Below, in pieces: positions 20,701-32,452 of a stretch of DNA of 53,550 nucleotides. This DNA is from Allomyces macrogynus ATCC 38327. Taxonomy: Eukaryota > Blastocladiomycota > Blastocladiomycetes > Blastocladiales > Blastocladiaceae. The stretch spans positions 344,158 through 397,707 of the forward strand of contig GG745345.1 of assembly GCA_000151295.1 (NCBI GenBank), in the 5' to 3' direction. The translations under genes were made by a program, and so were the position numbers. How positions within the stretch are numbered: position 1 is the stretch's first letter; the number at the start of each line of letters is the position of its first letter. The notes under the pieces are model-generated. The model made no database searches and was not told the origin of the DNA. It saw nothing but the letters and a program-made list of their open reading frames with translations.

Positions 20701-23700
20701 AAATGTTAGTCACCAACCCCCGTCGATCTCCCCTTCTCCCCTCCCCTCCCTCCTTTCTTCAAACCAACGAACCAATGCCGCAACACCACAAACGTGCGGA
20801 ACCGCGACACCCGTCTTGCATCCGAATCCGCCGGGAACGGGACCGACGCGCGCACGCGCAACACCAAGAGCTTCGCCAAATGCAGCGGGTCCATGAACAT
20901 GCGGTAGACGATAAAGAAATCTGACAAGAAATCGTAATCGATCTCGGACGTGAGCCGCCGCACCATTTCCAGCGCGGTTGCGGAACTCTGCATTTCGTCG
21001 CCCTCGGCCGCGGCGACCGCCTGCGCCCACGCGAAAACGTCGACGTGCGTCTCGAGTTCGGGCACGCGGAAGCCCATGACGGGGAGCGGGATCGCGGCCA
21101 GGACCGCCGAGGACGGGACGACGGGTGTGGTCGCGTCGGCAGCGGTGATGGGCGAGTCCGGGAAGGGTTCGCGCGCGTCAATGGCAGGTGAGGGCAGGTC
21201 GGCAGGTGGGGAGACGGGTGGGGATGCCGGTTCGACCACGTCGACTTCCTCTTCCTCCACAGCCACGGCCGCGTCCTCGGCGGGGACCGCCACTTCGACC
21301 TGCTGCTCGTGCTCGTTACTCCGCGGCCGGCGCAGCGACTGGTGCCGTTGCGCAGCCACCCGATCGAGCCGGCGCCGTTCCTGCGTGAGCAGCTGCACGT
21401 CATCGACATCGTCGTCGTGCTCGGTCACGTCGGCCGCCGACGTGGACGTGAGCGGCGACGTGGGCATGTCGGCCGTTGGCGACAGATCGGGCGAGGTCGC
21501 GGCCATATCGAGCGGAACGCCCACGCTCGACCCGTGCCCGGAGGGCGCGGCGATCGGGACGTTATCGGCGTCGACCGCGGGCGTGGGTTCGACCATCGGT
21601 TCCTGTGCGTCAGGGTCGGCTACGGCGACTACGGTCTGCACCTCCTCGTCGGCCTCCTCGGCGTGCGCCGGCAGGTGCGGCACTTGCGGCACATCCTCCA
21701 CCGCCCCCTCCACTCCATTCACCACCGGCTCGCTCGCATCCACCACCTCCCTCTCGGCCGCCGCCGCCGCACGTGACCCCGCGCGCGACCGCACCACGAG
21801 CGCGCCATCACTCGTACTGCGCCTGCCCGAGGCCGCTGAATACATGGACGCGCGCGCCGACGTTCTCGACCCATTCATCGTCGACCGGCGGTGCGGCGGG
21901 ACGTGTGAAGCGACGGTCGATGCCGCTGACGCGCGCTTCTTGTACGAGACTTCCACGTGGTGCCACCACTCGACGTCGTCAATGTGCCGACGCCCGCCGC
22001 TATTGGGCGGGATCGCCGCCGCCGAGTCGGGCGGGGTCGCGACGCCGCCGCCGACGGTCGCGGCGATCGACGACGGGGGAGGGTGCGCGTCGTGTCCCGC
22101 CGCCTCCTCGGCAGTCAGGAGGGTCGGTGTCGTCGGGACCGCCGGGACGTGGTGGTGGTCGTCATGCAACCCCGTGAACGATCCGACCAAAATCGGCAAC
22201 GGTGGGACCGCGTCGTGACTGCCCCGTGCGGCACTCCCGGCGACCGACCGCGCCGAGGCCACCGATTTGACGGACGCGGCCGAGACCGACGACGCGCGCG
22301 CGGTCCGCGGGGACTGCACGTTCGGCAAGCCCGAATCGAGTGACCACCCGAAAATATTGGCCAGTTGCTGAAACTCAGGCGCCGAGACGTCGTGTGTCGC
22401 CGACCGAGGCCGCGGACTGAGTTCGCCCGGGTGCGCTGCGGTCGAGGTGGCCGACCCAGTGCGTTTCCGCCGGCGCAGTTTTTCGGAACTCGCGGCGAGT
22501 TTCAGCTTGGACGCGACAGACGTCTTGCGCGGGGTGGCCGGCGCGGGGGTCGGCGAGGAAGTGGGCATGTTGCTCACGGTGACAGGGTCCGACGCGGTGG
22601 CCGGGTCCGTGGCGTCGACGATGGGGGATGGCATCGGGACGGGGACGTGCGCGGGTGCGGAACCCACCACGACCCCCGCTGCACTGTCCAGTTCCCGCTG
22701 GTGCAGCGACTTGCGCCGGTGCATCGCCGACGCCGACGCGGGGACACTGATCGGCGCCGAGGTCGCCGCGGGTGACCCCGAGTCCGGCAGGAGGTTGAGT
22801 GCCTCGAGCGCAGCCCGTGCCGTCGCCGACGACGCAAGCGGCGACCTTGCCACGAGTTTCATGGGCGTGTAGGACGGCACGAGGTAATCATCGTCGAGCG
22901 GGACCGGGTCCGCGTGCTTGTGCTGTTTCGACGACGACGATTTGGTTGCGTTCTTGACGGCGCGCGCGGCCTTAGTCGTGGTCGCTGACCATCGCGCGCG
23001 GAGCGATGCGAGCGCTGAGGGTGACCGGGCGGCACCGGCAGCCGAGGACGAGGCCGCAGAGGCCGCAATCGAGATGGCGGATGCGGCCGGGGTCGACCCG
23101 ATCAGCTGCACGCGCGGGACGGGTGTTGATGCCGCATGGTGCGCCGGGTTAGCGCTCGGGTGCGCACGGTGGTCATCCATGAGGAACCCGCGCAGGCTCA
23201 TGGCGCGGTCGCGGCGGACGGGCGGGGCCGGGTCGAGCGACGAGGTCGTGGACGCCGAGTCTGCGGCGGTGGCAGCAGCCGACTGCGTGTCGTCGAGGAG
23301 GACGGGCGACGTGGGTCGGTCGGTGTCGAGATCGTCGTCGTCAGAGAGGGTCAGTGCCGACTGATCGGCGGTTGCGTGGTGGTGGTGGTGGTGGTGCGGC
23401 GCCGAGGCAGGGATCGAGAGCGACGAGGCCGTGCGCACGGACTCGGCGCGCACGCGCGCGAGCGCCGAGGAAGACGGATGCGGATGCGGGACCGGGAGCG
23501 GCGAGGTTGCGCGCGCGGGTGGGGACGGCGAGAGCGCCGTCGTGCTGCCGTTACTGTGCGTGGTGCGGGTCGTCGAGGAGCGGTCGCGGTCGCGGTCGCG
23601 GTCGCCGCCTGGGTGGAGGAAGAAGGCGGCGAGCTTGCTGCGCTTGCCGCCCGCGCGGTCCTTGCTGTGGTCGCGTGCGGCACGGTCCTTGGCGGTCGGC

Positions 23701-23855
23701 GCGGCAGCAGCGGTATCGTGGTGGCGCTTGCCGGACTTGGAGTCCTTGGCAGCAGCGTCCTTGGAGTCTTTCGACGTTGCGGTCACGGTCGAGGTGGTAC
23801 CGGCGCCACTGTGGCTGCTGCGGAGGCGCAGGGAAGGCAGGGAGGGTCCGGCCAT
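17704..23855 (-). CDS. Large Ras guanine-nucleotide exchange factor (RasGEF_N + RasGEF)
   Basis: This protein should load GTP onto a Ras-family GTPase. Four exons in phase (23855-20773, 20681-20609, 20532-18069, 17987-17704) encode about 1,967 residues. Roughly the first 950 are low-complexity Ser/Ala/Pro/Asp-rich sequence. A RasGEF_N module follows (LEMVRRLTSEIDYDFLSDFF, MDPLHLAKLLVLRV, FRTFVVLRHW spliced to FQNYYEYDF, then IKAIKRLWI). A disordered linker of roughly 400 residues with a His tract comes before the catalytic RasGEF domain (VRVRRVDWTELLEIAV, FNTTCQWVTSQIL, AKCAAYSNYSTLMAITLGLQ, GVPFIGIYLSDLLFNNELPD). The catalytic domain has an Asp/Glu insert (DEDEDEDEDV). The first ATG in frame is MAGPSLPSLRLRS. 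The target GTPase is not evident. Confidence 0.9.
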
Positions 23856-25352
23856 GATGGCGGTGCGTGGAACGAGGAAATGTCGGAGTCGGAGCTGCTG
23901 CTGGAGGTGGTGGTGGTGCTGCTGCAAGTTGCTGGTTGTCTATCGGGTCGGTGTTGATGCCGGTGCCAGTCACCTTGGTCGTCGTCGCTCGGTGCGGTTA
24001 GTTGCGGTTGCGCTTGTTGCGGCAGCACTTCGGCCACGACCACGACGGGCTCGGGCGGCCGACGGCGGTGCGTGGTCGGGGCTGGCGCGGCGCGCAGTTT
24101 GCAGCGAGTCTTGGGCGAGTCGCGGGCCGTGGCTGCGTGAGGTTGGATGGCCGAGGTGGAGCACGGCCGAGCACCGGCTTACCGGCCGGCTTTGGTGATC
24201 TGCGCACGGCTGGTGCACCAAAGCGTGCCAACAGCACGGCGTGCCAAACGAGAAAACGAGACGTGGACGACAGCACGCGAGCAGCGGCCCAGGCCAAACC
24301 GCAAAGGTGACCGGCACAGTACCTGCCGCGCAACGCGTTGGTCGGCCTGTGGGCTGGGAGCGTGGCGGCGATCCGAGCGGTGCAGGAAGACGCCGCGTCC
24401 ACCGAAGCTTTTCGGTCGCGTCGTGCCGCTGCTTGTGGGGCCGCGGCACACAACAAAGGTCCCTGATCCGCGCTTCCACGAGCGGCGCGGCGGTGCTGGC
24501 GGTGGGGTGCGCGGCCAAAACCGTGCGGACGGCGGGTCAGTCGGTCGCTTGGGCGGAGTGTGCGACGTGATCGAGACGTGCGTCGGGCACTCGTTCGTGT
24601 CCCTGTCGTTTGGTTGCGTTGGAGCTGGGCCGAGGATGGAGAGCGTGCGCGACCCACTGTGCTCGACTTCAGGCTCTTTCTGGCGATGCGGGCTGCTGGC
24701 ACGTCGCACACCCGTGCCAGTCCTCACCCACGCAAGCGCGCGCACGTTCGCGATGACGGCGCTGCCCTTCACGTCCACGCACGCGGGTGTCCCTTGGTTC
24801 TGCCTGGCCCGCGCGCACCACAACGACCCGGCCCCGCCCACGGCCACACGCCAAAGCTGCCCTGCATGGACGGGCTCGTGCAGCGCCATCGTTGCGCCCG
24901 AGCCAAACTCTATGCCATTCCTTGCGCCCTGGATCAACCTCGATCAGCGTTGACGCACGTACCTAGCGCGGTGGTGCCGGTATCGGGTTGGTCTCACCTG
25001 ATCCGTTGGCAGGAGAACAAACCAGGACGACGGGGATCTGAGCTTGGAGACTATGATCGTAACCTTCACCCTTAAACACCAGCGATGGGTTTGTACGTCT
25101 TGGTGCTCAACGTCGCTGCCGCTAGCGGTGATAGTGCAGCGAGCGAGTCGATGCAGGTGGCTGAGATGTTGGTGGCCGGCGCGCAGGTACAGCTGACAAC
25201 GGTTGGCGAAGTTGGCTTTGGAGATGCACAGCAAGAAAATTGAACTGAGCGGGTTTAGGATGATGGCTTCGCGCGTTGAAAGCAATCTCAACGCAGAATT
25301 GGGGGTGTCGATGGCGGTTCGCTAAGCCACAGCAACCAGCAACACCCCAAAC
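23856..25352. promoter_or_regulatory. RasGEF upstream region, no gene recognised
   Basis: About 1.5 kb of GC-rich sequence upstream of the Ras exchange factor. Open frames occur on both strands, but their translations are Arg/Ala/Pro-rich with no family resemblance, and I treat them as chance frames. The right end abuts the tRNA unit. Confidence 0.4.
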
Positions 25353-25462
25353 TTACACCTAAACCCAATGTATCAACCACTGGTTTATAAAGCCATGAGC
25401 ACTCCGGCTCTCAACGGAGTGTCAAAACTCCGAAACCCTAATCGGAAACCTAATCCGTTTGG
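25353..25462 (+). promoter_or_regulatory. Conserved 5' leader/promoter of tRNA-iMet copy 1
   Basis: This 110-base stretch is repeated, inverted, before the second tRNA-iMet gene with only scattered differences. It holds a TATA-like TTTATAAAG at 25384 and two mutually exclusive hairpins that share a middle arm: CACTCCG (25400-25406) with CGGAGTG (25415-25421), or CGGAGT (25415-25420) with ACTCCG (25427-25432). Confidence 0.6.
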
Positions 25463-25534
25463 AGCGTCTTGGCGCAGAGGAAGCGCGCAGGGCTCATAAC
25501 CCTGAGGTCGTAGGATCGAAACCTACAGACGCTA
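25463..25534 (+). tRNA. tRNA-Met (initiator, anticodon CAT), copy 1
   Basis: This is a 72-base cloverleaf with no intron. The acceptor stem pairs AGCGTCT with AGACGCT, with A73 unpaired. The anticodon arm is CAGGG-CTCATAA-CCCTG, and the T arm GTAGG-ATCGAAA-CCTAC. Initiator features are the A1:U72 pair, three G:C pairs next to the anticodon loop, and the loop AUCGAAA in place of TΨC. The D arm (GCGCAGAGGAAGCGC) also resembles eukaryotic initiators. A T6 Pol III terminator begins at 25536. Confidence 0.95.
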
Positions 25535-25535
25535 A

Positions 25536-25541
25536 TTTTTT
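25536..25541 (+). terminator. Pol III T-run terminator
   Basis: Six T residues start two bases after the tRNA 3' end, the usual RNA polymerase III stop signal. Confidence 0.8.
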
Positions 25542-25846
25542 ATGGTTTGCCTGAATGATGACCTCGTTCCTTGCCGATGAAGTCTTTTCTTGACTCGCGA
25601 TCGCCGGTCGTTGCTCGTCACGGTTGCTCGAGTTGCTCGCGTTGTTGGTGTATGGATTTAGTGCAGGAGCCACTCGGTATATGTTCAAATGTCCTTTGTT
25701 CTTCTGATCTGACCCTTGACATGTGCCAAGCCGTCTCGTCTGCACGCCATCAAAACCGACTTTAACCTCAACGTTGGCAAGGACGATGGCCAGAAAAGGA
25801 AAATAATTGATCCATCCGCTTCCCGCGCACTCACTCTACCCATCGC

Positions 25847-28800
25847 TTACTCGAGCGACCCACCCCCACCCAGCGTCCCTGGCCCACTTTGCTGCCCCTG
25901 GCCCTGCTGCGCAGCATCCTGCTGGTCTCCTCCATAATAGCCACCCTGTCCCTGCCCCTGTCCGGCCCCACCGCTCCCGTACCCCATCGGCGGGGACCCC
26001 AACCCTCCCGCCCCGCCACCGCCATGGTACGCCGGATGGTGATGATGGTGGTGCATCGGGTGCGGCGGCGGCGCATGATGCTGCTGTGGCGGTCCCGGCG
26101 GCGCATGGTGGTGGTACGGGTAACTCCCATAGCTCCCCGCTCCGGGGGGCGGCCCACCCGCAGGTGGCGGCGCGGGCGTGTACCGATGCATCGGCGGCGC
26201 GTAGGCCGCGCGGTGATGGTGGTACCCCGCGCCCGGCCCGTAGGCGCCACTCGGCGGCGGGTACCGATCGGGCGGCGAATGCAGCGCATACCCTCCACCA
26301 CTGGGCCCAGTGGACGCGGCGAACCGCGGCGACGGCAATTCGAACCCGGCGCTCGCTGCGGGCGGTTGCGCAGAGGTGGACGCGGCCGACGCGTACCGCG
26401 CGAGCGACGTCTACTAGGTCGACTTGGACGATCCGGGCGTCGGCTGCAGATCGTCGCCGTCCTCCACGTCGATTTCCATGTCCCCTGGGGTCCGTGTACC
26501 GGAGTTGCGCGCTGTGATACCCGAGANNNNNNNNNNNNNNNNNNNNNNNNNNNNNNNNNNNNNNNNNNNNNNNNNNNNNNNNNNNNNNNNNNNNNNNNNN
26601 NNNNNNNNNNNNNNNNNNNNNNNNNNNNNNNNNNNNNNNNNNNNNNNNNNNNNNNNNNNNNNNNNNNNNNNNNNNNNNNNNNNNNNNNNNNNNNNNNNNN
26701 NNNNNNNNNNNNNNNNNNNNNNNNNNNNNNNNNNNNNNNNNNNNNNNNNNNNNNNNNNNNNNNNNNNNNNNNNNNNNNNNNNNNNNNNNNNNNNNNNNNN
26801 NNNNNNNNNNNNNNNNNNNNNNNNNNNNNNNNNNNNNNNNNNNNNNNNNNNNNNNNNNNNNNNNNNNNNNNNNNNNNNNNNNNNNNNNNNNNNNNNNNNN
26901 NNNNNNNNNNNNNNNNNNNNNNNNNNNNNNNNNNNNNNNNNNNNNNNNNNNNNNNNNNNNNNNNNNNNNNNNNNNNNNNNNNNNNNNNNNNNNNNNNNNN
27001 NNNNNNNNNNNNNNNNNNNNNNNNNNNNNNNNNNNNNNNNNNNNNNNNNNNNNNNNNNNNNNNNNNNNNNNNNNNNNNNNNNNNNNNNNNNNNNNNNNNN
27101 NNNNNNNNNNNNNNNNNNNNNNNNNNNNNNNNNNNNNNNNNNNNNNNNNNNNNNNNNNNNNNNNNNNNNNNNNNNNNNNNNNNNNNNNNNNNNNNNNNNN
27201 NNNNNNNNNNNNNNNNNNNNNNNNNNNNNNNNNNNNNNNNNNNNNNNNNNNNNNNNNNNNNNNNNNNNNNNNNNNNNNNNNNNNNNNNNCCCGTAGTTGT
27301 TCGGGGACAGGGTGCGGGTAGAGCGCGCGTCGATCATTCCGGCGGCGGCGGCTGGTGCCGGTTGCCGGATGGTCGATGCTGCGGCGGGTGCCGGGTGGTG
27401 CCGCCTTCCGGGTCCGGCACCCGGTGGTGAGCGTGGTGCGAAGTGCTGCTCGGCCGCATGGCCATGCCCCGCCGCCCGGCTCGGGCGACGGCGATGCGCT
27501 GGCGGTTGACGACCGATGCCGACGAGGACCCAGACGAGGCCGTCGGCGACGACCCCCGTGTAGAGCAGCGCCCGCGAGCGAACTCGACCGCGGCAGGGTC
27601 GGGGCCGGGACGGTCGGCGCCGCCGTGTCCGACGGCTGTTGCGAGTGCGGCGCCGAATTCGCGGGCGACGTGGCCGTGACCGTGGTCGCGACCGGTGGGC
27701 CGCGCGGCGGCGGCGGCGGAAGCGCCGCTACGTCGACGACACGCGAAGCCGCCGTTGTCGCGGCAACAGCAGGTCTGCCAGGCATTGGGACCGCCGGGAG
27801 CGGCACGTGCTGCGGCGTCGCGGCCGAGTCCCGCGCGGCCACTCCGGCCGCAGAGCCCGAACCAGGACCGTGCGAGTCCGTCCCTGGCGCCGTCGGCAGC
27901 GGAATCACTGCCTCGCCACTCCCTCCCGCCGCACCCGCCGGCGTCTTGGTCGTCGTAAACCGCCCCGACCGCGAGTCCCGCACTTTCGGGCGCTTGGGTG
28001 GCGGCGGGGCGCCGATCGGCGATGGCGCGCGAACAACCGCGTGCGGCGCGCTTGGCGGCGGTGGTGGCGGCGAACTGCCCGGTTCCGACGCCGAGTCGTC
28101 TGGGGTCACAGACCGCCGTGCCGCCGTCGGGGTCGTGGGCGTGGCAACGGCCGTGGCGGGCTTGCGCTTGCTGCCAGCGACCGGGGTCGTCGTGGAGGAC
28201 GTCGACGCGGACGCGGTGGGCAGGGCGGCGGTCGCGGCGGCGAGCGCCGTGGCCGGGTCTGCGAGGGCGTCGAGGACTGGTGGGTGAAACGAGACGAGAC
28301 GCAGGTCAGACATGACAATCACGCCGTTGAAACAAATCGAAGAGAGTCGCGTACCGCGGTCGAGGTGCAATACGTCGGTCGTCATGGACAGCGCAAGCAC
28401 CTTGACGCCGTCCTGATTGAGCGGCGGCACGGGCTTGGTGCGCTCCTCGCGCTCTTCAAACGCCTTTTCCAAGAACTCGAGCAGAATGCTAACCATGCCA
28501 GCGACGCTCGAATCAGTCGCATGCTCGGCCGATCCTCACGATCGAATCAACCAAGGCTAACGTACCGCTTCTCGGCCTTGAGCCGCGCCAGGTGCCGCTT
28601 GACTCCTTCAAGCCGCAAGAAGAGCGTGTCGTTTTCGGTCTCCATGTCGTGCACAAGCTTGCGCAGCTCAGCGTACTTTTTGCGGTACTTTTTCTCTGTC
28701 GTTGGCGAGCTGGTGAGTGATCGATCACGGAACCGGAGCGAGCAGACACGAGCGTGCCTACCTTCGGCCATTGACAGCGGCGGCAGCGCGTTCACGGTAG

Positions 28801-29019
28801 GGGCGGCATTGGCGGGTGCCGACGAATCCGACGGCCGGCTCGCACTGCCGGGTGGAGCGGCGAGGGTGGGTGGAGCGCCGGTGCCATTGGTCTTTGGTGG
28901 AGTGGAAGGTCGCGCGATCAGGGAAGGGGGTGGGTGAGCGTGCGAGGACCAAACTATGGCGGATGGGTGGACCGTGGGGAAACAAACAAGACACCTACGG
29001 CGGGCGCCGACGAGGCCAT
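25847..29019 (-). CDS. INO80F/TFPT-like coiled-coil protein, interrupted by assembly gap
   Basis: A helical segment (KKYRKKYAELRKLVHDMETE, then RLKAEKRILLEFLEKAFEE) resembles the domain of INO80 complex subunit F (TFPT), a chromatin-remodelling component. My model starts at 29019 (MASSAPAV, context ACCATGG). It splices through MAEEKKYRKK and EKRILLEF, then at LHLDR to VLDALADP. Next comes a long Pro/Ser/Ala-rich basic region that runs into the gap (26527-27289). Beyond the gap the probable last exon (ASTSAQPPAASAGFELPSPR onward) is Gly/Pro/His-rich, with GYHHHRAAY and HHHHHHPAYHGGGG, and ends GGGGSLE. Two tandem TAG codons at 26409-26414 would stop the frame read directly from the gap edge, so an intron or a separate C terminus is implied. 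The domain call is moderate, and the model across the gap is incomplete. Confidence 0.5.
26527..27289. other. Assembly gap (763 N)
   Basis: Unresolved bases inside the INO80F-like gene. Both flanks are coding-like, Pro/Ser-rich and very GC-rich, which may explain the failure to close the gap. Confidence 0.99.
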
Positions 29020-29783
29020 GGTGGACGCTGGTCACGGTGTCCGGGTCGCAAGCTTCGTGCTTGGTTTGGGACCAGGTCGGATCACGATTCACGACGGTGT
29101 GGAGCAAGGCCAGGTGCGTGTCGTGTCGGGTGCAAGGCCGATGCAGTGTCGAGCAACCGCGAGGTGGGCGACGTGGGTGGCACGACGCTGTGGGCGTTGG
29201 AGCGGACGGACGGACGGACGGACGGACGGACGGACGGTCGGGCGGGCGTCGACAGGTTCACGGTGCGTGCCTGCTGCTGGCGAGAAACGGTGCGGCCAAA
29301 CTCGCGTAGCCCGTTGCTGGGGGTTGCGAAGCGCGGCGGGTCCGGAGAGAAGAGAACGGCTGGCAGCGGGCGCACGAGCAGCGCGGGAGCGGCGGCCGTG
29401 GCGGCGGCGGTAAGTGCGAGCGTGGCCATGGTGCTGGGACGGCCGTGCGCGTGTGCCGGGGCCCTTTTTTCGCGCCCGGGCGGCCGATGAGGTTGGTGGT
29501 TGCGGTGGTTGCCCGCGGCAGTGCCCAGGCACTTGCTGCTGTCGCTCGAAGAGCACGTGCACTGCACAGGCGTGATGTGCTTCTGTGTCCAGCGACAACC
29601 TGGCGCGCCAGAGACTGACGTCGACCGAGACACACGCCACGAACGAATCGCAAAATGCTGACCCCGCTCTACTCGGGGCCGTCTCGATCCGCTTTATTCG
29701 CGCTACAAAACTGGGAATACTGCGCAACTCTGCAACGTCGCGCGCTCGGCGCGCTCGACGCGCCCTTGGCCACCCTTGGCCAC
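29020..29783. promoter_or_regulatory. Intergenic with (GGAC)8 microsatellite
   Basis: This lies between the 3' end of FBP1 and the start of the INO80F-like gene, both on the minus strand. It holds eight perfect GGAC units at 29204-29235. No gene recognised. Confidence 0.5.
29204..29235. repeat. (GGAC)8 tetranucleotide microsatellite
   Basis: Eight uninterrupted GGAC units lie about 185-215 bases upstream of the INO80F-like start codon. Confidence 0.95.
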
Positions 29784-30973
29784 CTACGCCTTCTTGCCGT
29801 TCGCGAGCTTGGCGTAGCACGCCTCCAAGTCGGCCACGTCCTCGGCCGACCCCAAGAAAATCGGCGACCGCTCATGAATCTTGGTCGGCACGTAGTCGAG
29901 CATACGCGCGTGGCCCGTCGACGCGCGCCCGCCGGCCTGCTCCACCAGGAACGCCATCGGGTAGCACTCGTAGAGCACGCGCAGCTTGCCCGACTTGGAC
30001 TTTTTGTCGGCCGGGTACGCGAAGATCCCGCCGTAGAGAATCGTGCGGTGCACGTCGGCGACCATCGACCCAACGTACCGCGCCGAGTAGGGTGCAGGCT
30101 TGCCGTTGACCTCGCGCGTCTTGAGCGCCGTGAAGTACTCCTTGCACGCGTCGTCCCAGTAGACCGAGTTGCCTTCGTTGATCGAGTAGATCTTGCCGCG
30201 ACTCGGGATGCGAATGTTCGGGTGCGTCAAGATGAACTCGCCAATCGTCGTGTCGAGCGTGTACCCGTGCACCTTGCCGCCGCCCGCCGACATGACCAGC
30301 GACGTGCTCGAGCCGTACCTACGTATTACCACGAACAGGTCAGCCACCTTCTCCACCATCCAAGACCGCTCAAAACAAAGAAATGTACGCACATGCAGTA
30401 CCCCGCGGCGACCATCTCGCGACCCGGCCGCAGCACGTCGGCCGTCGACCCCTTGGACCCGGGCAAGATCTTGTAAATGCCGAAAATCGTGCCAATCGAG
30501 ACGCCGGCCTCAATGTTCGACGACCCATCGAGCGGGTCAAACACGACCGCATAGTGCGCGTGCTCGCCGTCACGGTCCTGCTCGCCAACGACAATAATCT
30601 CCTCGTCCTCCTCGGACACCATGACGGCGACCTTGCCCGACGACCGCAGCGAGTTGATAAAAATCTCGTTGGCCAGCACATCGAGCTTCTTCTGTGCCTC
30701 GCCCTGTACGTTCTCGGCGCCCGCCAGACCGGTCCTGATTGGTGGTGGTGGTCGTGATGCATCAGTGCGTGCGGAACGGCGGCATGGCAAGCACAGCGCA
30801 ACTTACAGGTTCACAATACCGGCCTTGCGCACGCAAGTCGCGACAAACTTGCACCCGAGCTGAATCGAGACAAGCAGCAGCGTCAAGTCGCCTGTCGCGT
30901 TCTTGTGCGCGCGCTGCTCGGCGAGCACGTGCCGCGACAGCGTGATCAAGTTGGTCTGCGTGTGGTCGGCCAT
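29784..30973 (-). CDS. FBP1: Fructose-1,6-bisphosphatase
   Basis: FBPase hydrolyses fructose-1,6-bisphosphate in gluconeogenesis in the cytosol. Three exons (30973-30807, 30734-30393, 30318-29784) give 347 residues, a normal length. Seen: LTGLAGAENVQGEAQKKLD (AMP/dimer region), VSEEDEEIIVV, the metal-binding motif VVFDPLDGSSNIEAGVSIGT, YGSSTSLVMSAGGG across a splice, NEGNSVYWDD, YVGSMVADVHRTILYGGIFA and LYECYPMAFLVEQAGGRAS. The start MADHTQTNLITLSRHVL matches the family N terminus. All catalytic acidic residues that I can place are present. It is transcribed away from cystathionine gamma-lyase across a 1.9 kb spacer. Confidence 0.96.
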
Positions 30974-32452
30974 GGTGTCGTTTCAATCGTGCTGCTGGCG
31001 GTCGTGGAGTCGATGGTGGTCGGTCGGCAGGGAGAGAAGAGGTGAACAGGAGTGACGGAACGCGTGCAGCAAGGGAAAGACGTACACGCGCCGCCGTTGG
31101 CGCCGTGGCAGTGGCGCCGAGTGTCCCTGCCCATAATGGATCGGCATGGTCCGGTCCGGGCATGCCCGAGGCACTCGCTCGTGCTTTCCACGTGTTGTGT
31201 CGTGTTGTGTCCCACAAACGCTGCGTCTCGTCTCGCGCTTCCAGCCAGGCAGGCTGTGCGCTCTGCCGACGTCTGCCGTGGTCGACGACGATTGTCGGCG
31301 GAGCATCTGTCGACTCAGGAGGCCTCAAAGTTTAAATTGAAAACGGCTCCTTCGACCGGCGCTGCTGTCAAGAATAACCACTCGCTCATGTCTGGCAAAG
31401 TTAGCGCTTGTGATGGTAACAATATACACAGGAACCCACGCGTCACCACGGACCACCATCACGGTCTCACGATCGACGCGTTACAGCCCACTCACACGCT
31501 TTGCACGTATCCCGCCACCGCGCACCATGTAGGCCCACATGCAGGAGCGACGATGTACTATGAGCATGGGTGCACGAAGCTGGCGTGGAGAACAGTTGAG
31601 CGGCACGGGCCAAATTGATGGAGAGCCCGATGAGGTACTACCCTTGCCATGCGCAAAAATTGTCTTCGGCCAACTTGGTGCGCGCGACTTGGATGATTTG
31701 CGGTGCGAGGCAAGGGCGGTTCAAGAAAGTGGACCAGCGGCAAGTTGATGGCATGAATGCGGTAGCGCGTGCTTCGCCACGGCTGTCGAGCATCGCCTCC
31801 ACGAGCCGCGCGGGCGGTGGAGAGGGAGCGTGATGTTGATAGCGTACCCAAAACGACCGCCGACGTAGCTAATGGCCTCAACCTCGTGTGTTGACAAGTT
31901 GGTCATGGTACAGGCGGCGTAGCGTCGTTGGCGGCCGACGCGGGGTGGAGAAGGTTGGCGCAAGGGGCCCGCGCGCTCCTGAAGGGTGTGGACGAGGAAT
32001 GTTGGGCCATCGGCCGGCACATGCGCCCGAACGTGCACGGGTGAGCGAAGTCCACTTCCGCGCGATGGTTCGGGAGGGCGGGGATTTCAAGCGGGTCGAA
32101 TTCGCTGCGTGGCCGGACAGAAAACCGTGTACGCGCGTGAGAGAACTGCTTGCGCACAAGATCCCCGTCAAAACCGCGATGTTCCGCGGAACGGGCGGAA
32201 TGCGCGGAAGGGGCGGAGCGAAATCGAACGGCCGCGGCGGAGCGGGCCGAGGGGAAGCTCGTACAAGCAACGAGCGAGCAGGTGTCCAGGGAAGGTGTGC
32301 GGATGGAAGGGCAATGGAAATCATGATCGGCGCGGGAGGCAAAAACACGCGCGTGGATGCGTGCGATGTGATCAAGGAGAAGAAAATGATGCCTCATTTT
32401 CCGCGACGTGTGCCGTCCTTCCTCTTGAGCGCGTCCCAGTCAGTCGAGTGCA

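Noticed and set aside
20950..22218. 422-codon Ser/Thr/Ala-rich frame on the plus strand
   Set aside because: Antisense of the low-complexity part of the Ras exchange factor. It looks like a cell-wall mucin, but the RasGEF gene on the other strand has clear domains and splice sites.
24147..24953. 268-codon frame upstream of the Ras exchange factor
   Set aside because: Overlaps other equally long frames on the opposite strand; no hydrophobic core pattern or family motif, and no splice-supported extension.
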